From positions 1-7,016 of the forward strand of contig DASZDK010000088.1 in NCBI GenBank assembly GCA_035942035.1: a stretch of DNA of 7,016 nt. The letters run 5' to 3'. The translations under genes were made by a program, and so were the position numbers. This document shows positions 1 through 4,728 of the stretch, piece by piece. A model generated the notes under the pieces. The model searched no databases and was not told where the DNA came from. It was given only the letters and a program-made list of their open reading frames with translations. Every line of letters starts with the position of its first letter. Position 1 is the stretch's first letter. The DNA comes from JAHWJR01 sp035942035 (lineage in GTDB: Bacteria; Actinomycetota; Acidimicrobiia; Acidimicrobiales; CADCSY01).

Positions 1-120
1 GTCCTGAACGAGCCGTCGTGCGCCGCCGAGCTGGTGGCGGCGGGAACGGCGCGGGCCGAGGAGCTGTCGATGGACCGGCTGGCCGAGCACTACCTCGAGC
101 GGTACGCCACCCTGCGGTGA
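1..120 (+). CDS. C-terminal fragment of a probable glycosyltransferase (GT4-like), 5' end outside the window
   Basis: An open frame runs from base 1 to a TGA at 118-120 and encodes the last 39 residues of a protein, ending LAEHYLERYATLR. The pattern of an Ala/Glu-rich helix, then an AG.ARAEELS.DRLA turn, then a Tyr-rich last helix resembles the C-terminus of GT-B glycosyltransferases, in which the final helix crosses back to the N-terminal domain. In many Actinobacteria a phosphatidylinositol mannosyltransferase-type enzyme lies near pdxS-pdxT-yebC, which makes a PimA-like identity possible. That is inference from gene order only, because no catalytic motif lies in the window. Codon use matches the neighbours, so this is a real coding tail and not noise. 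The gene converges on the minus-strand lipoprotein, with 25 bp between the two stop codons. Confidence 0.55.
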   Translation, partial: VLNEPSCAAELVAAGTARAEELSMDRLAEHYLERYATLR

Positions 121-144
121 GCCTGGCGGTGGCCGCCGGCAGGC
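121..144. terminator. GC-rich hairpin between convergent genes, possible bidirectional terminator
   Basis: The 25-bp gap between two convergent stop codons contains GCCTG (121-125) complementary to CAGGC (140-144), plus an inner CGG/CCG pair (127-129 with 136-138) and a six-base loop. One G.G mismatch interrupts the stem, and there is no T-run on either side. Its placement between convergent ends suits a shared transcription stop, but in DNA this GC-rich a hairpin of this size can arise by chance. Confidence 0.35.
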
Positions 145-145
145 G

Positions 146-805
146 TCAGTGGCCCAGCTCCACCACGATGGCGTTGTCGCCGGGGAGCACCTCGACGCGG
201 TACGGCGTGGCCGCATCCACGCCCACGACCCACGTCAGGTTGCCCTCGAAGTCGCCGGTGCGGACCACCTCGGTCACCCGCTGGGTCGGCCCCCGGAGGC
301 GGTCGGGTCCCCGGTAGGTCTCCTCGAAGGTCCCGCCCCGCAGGTCGACACCCGAGGCGGGCTCGAACCGGACCTGGAGCCGGGCCTGCCCCTCGACCGG
401 GACGATCTCGCCGGAGCCGTCCTGGCGGGCGGGGCCGTCGACGTAGGCGATGCCGTAGCCGGGCAGCTGGGCGTCGACGAACCGAAACACGACCCGGTCG
501 GCGCCGGCGCCTCCAGCCACCTCCACGTCGGCCAGGAGCGCCACCTCCGTGGCCCCCGGCGGCGGAGGGGCCGAACTCGGGCCGGTGGTGCCAAACGGGG
601 CCGAAGGGACACCGGTGGTGGTGGTCAACTCGCTGGGCGGCGGCCCCTCCTCGGTGCTGGTGGCCTCGGTAGTCGTGGTGCGCTCGGTGGTGGGCGCCGG
701 CTCGCTCGACGCCGTGGCGTCGTCGTCCGGCGTTGCCTCGGACTTGCATCCACCCAGCACCAGCAGCCCGAGCACGGTGGCGGTGGCCAGGCGGCGCAGG
801 TGCAC
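146..805 (-). CDS. Lipoprotein with C-terminal AMIN-like domain
   Basis: The product is 219 aa, starts with GTG at 805-803 and ends with TGA at 148-146. Residues 1-20 form a lipoprotein signal peptide: MHLRR, a hydrophobic core, then the lipobox LGGC with Cys20 as the lipidation site. Residues 21 to about 85 are a low-complexity Thr/Glu/Pro/Ser tether with TTTT runs and PPPP. From about residue 86 to the end lies a compact beta-rich domain with D-RVVFRF, PGYGIAYVDGP and G-ARLQVRF motifs, matching my recollection of the actinobacterial AMIN-like domain. AMIN-type domains occur in cell-wall and envelope proteins and often bind wall polymers; the ligand here is unknown. It probably sits on the outer face of the cytoplasmic membrane. 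It is transcribed divergently from lemA. No Shine-Dalgarno sequence is seen before the GTG. Instead a -10-like hexamer ends six bases upstream, suggesting a leaderless mRNA. Confidence 0.85.
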   Translation of the reverse strand: MHLRRLATATVLGLLVLGGCKSEATPDDDATASSEPAPTTERTTTTEATSTEEGPPPSELTTTTGVPSAPFGTTGPSSAPPPPGATEVALLADVEVAGGAGADRVVFRFVDAQLPGYGIAYVDGPARQDGSGEIVPVEGQARLQVRFEPASGVDLRGGTFEETYRGPDRLRGPTQRVTEVVRTGDFEGNLTWVVGVDAATPYRVEVLPGDNAIVVELGH

Positions 806-817
806 CGCCGAATGCTA
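806..817 (-). promoter_or_regulatory. -10 box placed for leaderless transcription of the AMIN-like lipoprotein gene
   Basis: On the minus strand TAGCAT (817-812) fits the TANNNT consensus and lies six bases before the GTG start, so transcription would begin at or next to the start codon. No purine-rich ribosome site is present in the gap. A -35 match is poor. The expected -35 region (about 835-840) overlaps the palindrome at 836-851. Confidence 0.5.
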
Positions 818-835
818 CGCCCTGTCGGGGCGCGC

Positions 836-851
836 AAAGAGGGCCCTCGTT
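836..851. promoter_or_regulatory. Imperfect palindrome in the divergent promoter region, possible operator
   Basis: GAGGGCCCTC (839-848) is a perfect 10-bp palindrome. After one mismatched pair, two more A/T pairs extend it to 16 bp. It lies between the divergent lipoprotein and lemA promoters, over the predicted -35 position of the former. A 10-bp palindrome is expected several times by chance in a window this size, so the position is the main argument. Confidence 0.25.
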
Positions 852-904
852 GGTGGGACGATGAACGTGCCGAGCGCCGTCGGAGCCGGCACCGGGCGCA
901 GCGG

Positions 905-930
905 TACGATGGTGCTCTTCGACCGGAGGA
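905..930 (+). promoter_or_regulatory. lemA -10 box and ribosome binding site
   Basis: TACGAT (905-910) matches the TANNNT -10 pattern. GGAGGA (925-930) follows and ends five bases before the ATG at 936, a good Shine-Dalgarno sequence that fixes the start. This is a leadered arrangement, unlike the genes at 805, 2487 and 4729. No convincing -35 is seen. Confidence 0.55.
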
Positions 931-935
931 GCGCG

Positions 936-1487
936 ATGACCATCGTCTGGATCCTGCTGGGCATCGTCGTCCTGCTCGGCGTGTACGCCGTGATCCTCTA
1001 CAACGGTCTCATCAAGCTGCGGAACCGCATCGAGAACGCCTGGGCCCAGATCGACGTGCAGCTGCGCCGGCGCTACGACCTCATCCCCAACCTGGTGGAG
1101 ACGGTCAAGGCGTACGCCACCCACGAGCGGGAGACGCTCGAGTCGGTGACCCGTGCCCGGGCCGCCGCCATCAACGCCGGCTCGGTGGGGGAGCAGGCCC
1201 AGGCCGAGAACATGGTCACGTCGGCGCTGAAGTCCCTGTTCGCGGTGTCCGAGGCCTATCCGGAGCTCAAGGCCAACCAGAACTTCCTGCAGTTGCAGGA
1301 GGAGCTGAGCGGCACTGAGGGCCGCATCTCCTACGCCCGGCAGTTCTACAACGACACTGTGTTCCGCTACAACACCAAGATCCAGTCGTTCCCCGCCCTG
1401 CTGATCGCCGGGCCGCTGCAGTTCCGGCCGCGGGAGTACTTCGAGGCCGACGACACGTCGCGCGGGCCCGTCCAGGTCGAGTTCTAA
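936..1487 (+). CDS. lemA: LemA family protein
   Basis: The product is 183 aa, the usual LemA length. Residues 3-22 (WILLGIVVLLGVYAVILYN) form one membrane anchor. The family signature follows: YNGLIKLRNRIENAWAQIDV, then QLRRRYDLIPNLVETVKAYA, then a long helical region with E-AYPELKANQNFLQLQEEL and FYNDTVFRYN, and the closing P-EYFEAD segment. LemA proteins are helical-bundle membrane proteins of uncertain biochemical role, often encoded beside an M48 protease or a TPM-domain protein, and thought to act in envelope or membrane maintenance. The ATG at 936 is chosen because GGAGGA ends five bases upstream; in-frame starts further up (such as 549) run antisense through the lipoprotein gene. The M48 protease gene follows in the same reading frame, only about 27 nt after the TAA, so the two are almost certainly co-transcribed. 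Confidence 0.95.
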   Translation: MTIVWILLGIVVLLGVYAVILYNGLIKLRNRIENAWAQIDVQLRRRYDLIPNLVETVKAYATHERETLESVTRARAAAINAGSVGEQAQAENMVTSALKSLFAVSEAYPELKANQNFLQLQEELSGTEGRISYARQFYNDTVFRYNTKIQSFPALLIAGPLQFRPREYFEADDTSRGPVQVEF

Positions 1488-1514
1488 CCGCCGGCCGACT
1501 CCGCGAGTCCCCCG

Positions 1515-2423
1515 CTGTACGACCAGGTCACCGCCAACAAGCGCCGGTCGGCGCTGCTCGTCGTCGCCTTCGTGGGCCTGGTCGCCCTGGTGGCGTGGGG
1601 CTTCCACCTGCTGGTTGGCTACGGGGTGGCCGGCCTGGTCGTGGCCGTGGTGGCGGCGGGGGCCACCAGCTTCGCCGCCTGGTGGGGAAGCGACACCATC
1701 GCCTTGCGCATGAGCCACGCCCGCCCCGCCGACGAGGTGCAGCACGCCCGCCTACACAACCTCGTCGAAGGGCTGTGCATCGCCGGCGGACTGCCCAAGC
1801 CCCGGCTCTACGTGATCGAGGACGACGCTCCGAACGCCTTCGCCACCGGGCGGGACCCCCGCCACGCCGCGGTGGCCGTCACCACGGGACTGCTCCGAAA
1901 GCTCAACCGGGTCGAGCTCGAGGGCGTCCTGGCCCATGAGCTGAGCCACATCAAGAACTACGACACGCTGGTGTCGACGTTGGCCGTCACCCTGGTCGGC
2001 GTGATGATGCTCCTGTCCGACTTCGCGCTGCGCTTCCTGTGGTGGGGCGGTCCCCGTCACCGTGACGACCGGGTGGGGGGTGCCGGCCCGGCGGCCGTCC
2101 TCGGCCTGGTGGGGATCGCCCTGCTCGTCCTGGCGCCGCTGGTGGGACGGCTGATGCAGTTCGCCGTGAGCCGCCGCCGTGAGCTGCTGGCCGACGCCAC
2201 CGGGGTCTCGCTGACGCGCTACCCGCCCGGGCTCCTCTCGGCGCTGGAGAAGCTCCGCGACGACACCACGGTGGTGCACTCGGCGTCGCGCGCCACGGCC
2301 CATCTCTGGATCGAGTCGCCACTCGCCCACGCAGCGTCTGAGGGGCGGGGGGCGCGCATCAACCGCTTGTTCGACACTCACCCGCCCCTGGAGGAGCGCA
2401 TCGCCGCCCTCCGGGAGATCTGA
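1515..2423 (+). CDS. HtpX-like M48 family membrane zinc metalloprotease (start uncertain, probable CTG)
   Basis: This is an integral-membrane M48 protease that would cleave damaged or misfolded membrane proteins. It has two N-terminal membrane segments, then LYVIEDDAPNAFATG. The zinc motif HELSH (His141, Glu142, His145 counting from 1515) is followed by two more hydrophobic segments (about residues 156-180 and 193-215). The third zinc ligand is Glu223 in RRRELLADATG, and the C-terminus is the family-typical FDTHPPLEERIAALREI. All catalytic residues are present. The start is odd. The only canonical in-frame start is GTG at 1572 (283 aa), but it would cut into the first membrane helix and drop YDQVTANKRRSALLV, which matches the conserved beginning of this family. 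No ATG, GTG or TTG lies in frame between the lemA stop and 1572, so CTG at 1515 (302 aa) is proposed. Neither site has a clear Shine-Dalgarno; coupling to lemA is likely. The protease identity is secure and the start is not. Confidence 0.88.
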   Translation: MYDQVTANKRRSALLVVAFVGLVALVAWGFHLLVGYGVAGLVVAVVAAGATSFAAWWGSDTIALRMSHARPADEVQHARLHNLVEGLCIAGGLPKPRLYVIEDDAPNAFATGRDPRHAAVAVTTGLLRKLNRVELEGVLAHELSHIKNYDTLVSTLAVTLVGVMMLLSDFALRFLWWGGPRHRDDRVGGAGPAAVLGLVGIALLVLAPLVGRLMQFAVSRRRELLADATGVSLTRYPPGLLSALEKLRDDTTVVHSASRATAHLWIESPLAHAASEGRGARINRLFDTHPPLEERIAALREI

Positions 2424-2425
2424 GC

Positions 2426-2439
2426 CCGCAGGCCTGCGG
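2426..2439. terminator. 14-bp palindrome just after the protease stop codon, weak terminator-like hairpin
   Basis: CCGCAGGCCTGCGG is a perfect palindrome starting three bases after the TGA at 2421-2423. As RNA it gives a five-base-pair stem with a GGCC loop. No U-run follows, so it is at best a weak stop or a 3'-end protecting hairpin. The next gene has its own candidate promoter, consistent with a transcription boundary here. Confidence 0.35.
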
Positions 2440-2474
2440 ATGTTCACTGCCGCCAACCGGTGCCCGTGGGCCGC

Positions 2475-2486
2475 GATACTGCACGG
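2475..2486 (+). promoter_or_regulatory. -10 box placed for leaderless transcription of the DUF3048 gene
   Basis: GATACT (2475-2480) resembles TATACT and ends six bases before the GTG at 2487, the spacing expected if the transcript starts at the start codon. No Shine-Dalgarno is seen. Inverted arms CCCGTG (2463-2468) and CACGGG (2482-2487) flank the hexamer and could be an operator, though short arms are common by chance here. Confidence 0.5.
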
Positions 2487-3536
2487 GTGAACACTCGCCG
2501 CATTGCCGTGGCCGTCGCCGCTGTCCTCGTCCTACTGGGAGGGGTGGTGGCGGCCGTCCTCCTCTCGGGTGGAGACGGCGAGCAGGCCGTCGAGGAGACC
2601 ACCACGACGACGGAGGCCGAGGAGCCCCCCCCGCCGCCGCCCGTGCTGCCGCTCAGCGGGCTGCCCGTGGGGGACCCGGTCATCGCCGGGCGGCCGGCGC
2701 TGATGGTCAAGGTCGACTCCACCCGCAAGGCGCTGGGCCGCCAGAACGGGCTCAACGCCGCCGACGTCGTCTACGTGGAGATGGTCGAGGGGGGCGCCAC
2801 CCGGCTGGCCGCCATCTACCACTCCACCGACGCTGATCCGGTGGGGCCCGTCCGCTCCGCCCGCAGCACCGACGTCACCCTCGCCGCCAACCTCAACCGC
2901 CCGCTGTTCAGCTACTCCGGCGCCAACCAGGGTGTGCTCGACCAGGTGCGAAGCGCCAACCTGGTCGACCTGGGCTTCGACGCCCATCCAGGCCTCTACC
3001 AGTCTCGGGGCAGCGGCGTGCTCCGGTTCGTCATCGCCACGCCGGCCTTCTTCGGCGCAGCTCCGCCCGATTCGGGGCCGCCGCCCCAGTACTTCACCTT
3101 CCGCGGCGAGGGGGAGGACGTGACCGCTGCCGGCGCCGAGCCCAGCAACGGCGTGGGCATCGCGTACCCGGGCCAGGCCAACACCCAGGTCCGCTACGAG
3201 CCCGTACCCGAGGGGTGGGCCCGCAGCCAGGACGGCACCCCTCACACCGAGGAGTCCGGTGCCCCCATCACAGCCACCAACGTCATCGTGCAGTTCGTCG
3301 AGTACGGGGACGCCGGGTTCCGGGACGTGACCGGAGCGGCTTCCCCCGAGGCCATCCTCGTGGGCGAGGGGGAGGCGTGGGTGCTGACGGGCGGCACGCT
3401 GGTGCGGGGGCGGTGGTCACGCCCCGATCCGGGGGCCGTCACCACCTTCACCGACGGCGCCGGCCAGCCCATCGCCCTCACGCCGGGGCGGACGTGGATC
3501 GAGCTCGCCGTCCCGGGTAGCGCCAACCCCCTCTAG
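2487..3536 (+). CDS. Membrane-anchored DUF3048 domain protein (YerB family)
   Basis: The product is 349 aa. Residues 6-26 form an uncleaved signal-anchor-like hydrophobic segment with no lipobox Cys. A Thr/Glu linker follows (ETTTTTEAEE), then six prolines (47-52). The N-terminal DUF3048 domain spans about residues 58-205 and shows RPALMVKVD, GLNAADVVYVEMVEGG-TRLAAIYHS and GPVRSARSTDV. The C-terminal DUF3048 domain spans about 240-345 and shows NVIVQFVEY, EAILVGEGEAWVLTGG, RGRWS-PDP and LTPGRTWIEL. Both halves look intact. The family includes Bacillus YerB; its biochemical role is not established, and an outward-facing envelope location is inferred from the anchor. The GTG at 2487 is preferred over GTGs at 2460 and 2466 because a -10 hexamer ends six bases before it, and because the upstream residues are charged and not part of the anchor. 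The gene stands alone, with its own promoter and a 128-nt gap after it. Confidence 0.9.
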   Translation: MNTRRIAVAVAAVLVLLGGVVAAVLLSGGDGEQAVEETTTTTEAEEPPPPPPVLPLSGLPVGDPVIAGRPALMVKVDSTRKALGRQNGLNAADVVYVEMVEGGATRLAAIYHSTDADPVGPVRSARSTDVTLAANLNRPLFSYSGANQGVLDQVRSANLVDLGFDAHPGLYQSRGSGVLRFVIATPAFFGAAPPDSGPPPQYFTFRGEGEDVTAAGAEPSNGVGIAYPGQANTQVRYEPVPEGWARSQDGTPHTEESGAPITATNVIVQFVEYGDAGFRDVTGAASPEAILVGEGEAWVLTGGTLVRGRWSRPDPGAVTTFTDGAGQPIALTPGRTWIELAVPGSANPL

Positions 3537-3578
3537 GGCTCGCGGGCCAGACCTCCACGGCCTGAACGTCCCGGACAA

Positions 3579-3598
3579 GAAGGGACACCTGTCCCTTC
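3579..3598. promoter_or_regulatory. Perfect inverted repeat with nearby GGGACA half-sites, candidate operator or terminator
   Basis: GAAGGGACA (3579-3587) and TGTCCCTTC (3590-3598) are perfect complements separated by CC. Further copies of the half-site lie close by: CGGACA at 3572-3577 and GGGACA at 3604-3609. The repeat lies 43 nt after the DUF3048 stop and about 67 nt before the cupredoxin lipoprotein start. As RNA it could also form a stem, but no U-run follows. The clustered half-sites favour a protein-binding site over a simple terminator. Confidence 0.45.
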
Positions 3599-3649
3599 CC
3601 CTCGGGACAACCTGCCCGGCACCATCCCTCGCGACGGAGGTTGTCGAGT

Positions 3650-3655
3650 AAGGAG
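3650..3655 (+). promoter_or_regulatory. Ribosome binding site that decides the cupredoxin lipoprotein start
   Basis: AAGGAG (3650-3655) lies nine bases before the ATG at 3665. The in-frame ATG at 3656 directly abuts it, and the TTG at 3641 directly abuts a GGAGG, both too close for normal initiation. The site therefore supports 3665. Confidence 0.55.
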
Positions 3656-3664
3656 ATGAGGGGC

Positions 3665-4621
3665 ATGCACCAGAGATGGTTCCGCTTGTTGGCGGTGACG
3701 GGCTTGGTCGGGCTCATGCTGGTGGGGTGTGGTGACGACGGCGACGATGCCGCGACCACGACCACGACCACGGCCGCCGGCGAGACCACGACCACGGAGT
3801 CGGGCGAAGCCGGAGGCCAGAGGCTCGAGCTGACCGTCACCGAGGACGCTCTCGACGGGCTTCCCGCCAGCATCCCCGCTGGGGTGGTCACCGTGAACCT
3901 GGGCGTCGAGCCGCCGGCCGGCCCGGACCTCGAGCTGGACTTCACCAAGGTGACCGAGGGGACGAGCGAACAGGACTTCACCGAGGGGCTGGCACCGGTC
4001 ATCGCCGGCGGTGCCTTCCCCGACTTCATAGAGAACAACGCCGGCGTGGGCGCTGGCGAGTACTCCGTCGTCCTCGAGCCCGGCTCCTACTTCGTGTGGT
4101 TCGAGAAGGGCGGCGACGAGGAGCAGGGCGAAGAGGAGCCAACCGGAGGCGAGCAGGAGACGCCTCCCGAGATCGTCGTCACCGCACTCACCGTGACCGA
4201 GGGCGACGGCGGAGGTGAGCTGCCGGAGACGGACGGGACCATCACCGCTGTGGACTACGGCTTCGAGGTCGACGTGCAGGCCGGCGACTCCTTCACCTTC
4301 CGCAACGACTCGTCCCAGCAGTTCCACCACGCCATCGTGTTCAACTTCGGCACCATCGACCCGGCCACGGTCGAGGAGAACCTGCCGGCGTTCTTCGAGG
4401 GCGGCCCTGACCAGCCGCCCCCGCCGGCGTTCGCGGAGCTCGACTTCGAGCAGCTCGAAGGTGGGCACTCCGCGGTGTTCGGCCCCGGAGGGTCTGGCAC
4501 GGCCATCGGCACGTTCCAGTCGGGCAACACCTACGCCGCCGTGTGCTTCATCCAGGACCGCACCGGTGGCCCGCCCCACGCCGTCGCCTACGACATGTTC
4601 GAGGTGTTCGAGGTGGAGTAG
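3665..4621 (+). CDS. Lipoprotein with a degenerate and a complete cupredoxin-like domain
   Basis: The product is 318 aa. The lipoprotein signal ends at LVGC with Cys22 lipidated, so it would be anchored outside the cytoplasmic membrane. Residues 23 to about 48 are an Asp/Thr/Glu tether. Domain 1 (about 50-145) has the cupredoxin-like pattern LTVTEDALDGLPASIPAGVVTV...LEPGSYFVWFEKG but lacks the expected His and Cys ligands. After an acidic linker (EEQGEEEPTGGEQE), domain 2 (about 175-318) has VQAGDSFTFRNDS, HHAIVF (His221/222), CFIQDR (Cys294), GGPPH (His305) and YDMF (Met311). This His-Cys-His-Met order is that of a type 1 copper site, so an electron-transfer or copper-handling role is plausible. 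The C-to-H spacing (ten residues between) is longer than in plastocyanin or azurin, so copper binding is inferred, not certain. A strong terminator follows, making this the end of its transcription unit. Confidence 0.8.
   Translation: MHQRWFRLLAVTGLVGLMLVGCGDDGDDAATTTTTTAAGETTTTESGEAGGQRLELTVTEDALDGLPASIPAGVVTVNLGVEPPAGPDLELDFTKVTEGTSEQDFTEGLAPVIAGGAFPDFIENNAGVGAGEYSVVLEPGSYFVWFEKGGDEEQGEEEPTGGEQETPPEIVVTALTVTEGDGGGELPETDGTITAVDYGFEVDVQAGDSFTFRNDSSQQFHHAIVFNFGTIDPATVEENLPAFFEGGPDQPPPPAFAELDFEQLEGGHSAVFGPGGSGTAIGTFQSGNTYAAVCFIQDRTGGPPHAVAYDMFEVFEVE
3754..3795 (+). repeat. GACCAC hexamer repeat coding for the Thr tether
   Basis: Three tandem GACCAC units (3754-3771) and two more (3784-3795) encode the Thr runs of the lipoprotein linker. 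Units are in multiples of three, so slippage would lengthen or shorten the tether without breaking the frame. Confidence 0.6.
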
Positions 4622-4647
4622 GCGCAGGGACGACGTCCAGCAGGGAG

Positions 4648-4680
4648 GAGGAGGCCCGTTCCGCCGGAACGGGCCTCCTC
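4648..4680 (+). terminator. Strong intrinsic-type terminator after the cupredoxin lipoprotein gene
   Basis: Arms at 4648-4662 and 4666-4680 are a perfect 15-bp inverted repeat (GAGGAGGCCCGTTCC and its complement) with a three-base GCC loop. It begins 26 nt after the TAG. The following TCTCCGTTC is only weakly T-rich, as is common in high-GC actinomycetes. It separates the envelope genes from the pdxS operon. Confidence 0.85.
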
Positions 4681-4707
4681 TCCGTTCACGGGGAGAGACG
4701 GCGAGAG

Positions 4708-4728
4708 GGCGCCGGTAGACTCGGCGCC
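4708..4728 (+). promoter_or_regulatory. pdxS -10 box inside a 21-bp dyad, leaderless spacing
   Basis: TAGACT (4716-4721) is a good TANNNT -10 and ends seven bases before the ATG at 4729, with no Shine-Dalgarno between, so the transcript probably starts at the ATG. The hexamer is bracketed exactly by GGCGCCG (4708-4714) and CGGCGCC (4722-4728), a perfect 7-7-7 inverted repeat. A regulator bound there would block the promoter. No -35 is evident. Confidence 0.55.

Noticed and set aside
549..935. In-frame upstream extension of LemA from 549
   Set aside because: The extension is antisense to the lipoprotein gene, and the ATG at 936 has a good ribosome site and the expected family N-terminus.
149..1318. 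A 389-codon plus-strand open frame over the lipoprotein and lemA
   Set aside because: It is antisense to the AMIN-like lipoprotein and out of frame with lemA; the composition is that of a shadow frame.
90..1745. A 551-codon open frame on the minus strand spanning the lipoprotein, lemA and the protease start
   Set aside because: It crosses three well-supported genes on both strands and its product is a low-complexity Arg/Gly/His sequence with no family match.
2460..2486. Nine-residue longer start for the DUF3048 protein
   Set aside because: The extra residues would cover the -10 box, there is no ribosome site before 2460, and the anchor begins naturally after 2487.
3641..3664. TTG (3641) or ATG (3656) start for the cupredoxin lipoprotein
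   Set aside because: Both directly abut their purine-rich sites. ATG at 3665 has correct spacing and gives a normal-length lipoprotein signal peptide.
3754..3795. CRISPR-like or mobile-element repeat
   Set aside because: The units are only six bases, tandem, in frame and encode a Thr tether; there are no spacers and no terminal repeats.
4215..4718. Ser/Arg/Pro-rich open frame overlapping the cupredoxin lipoprotein and the terminator
   Set aside because: It is a +1 shadow of the lipoprotein gene, runs through the terminator hairpin, and has no family features.
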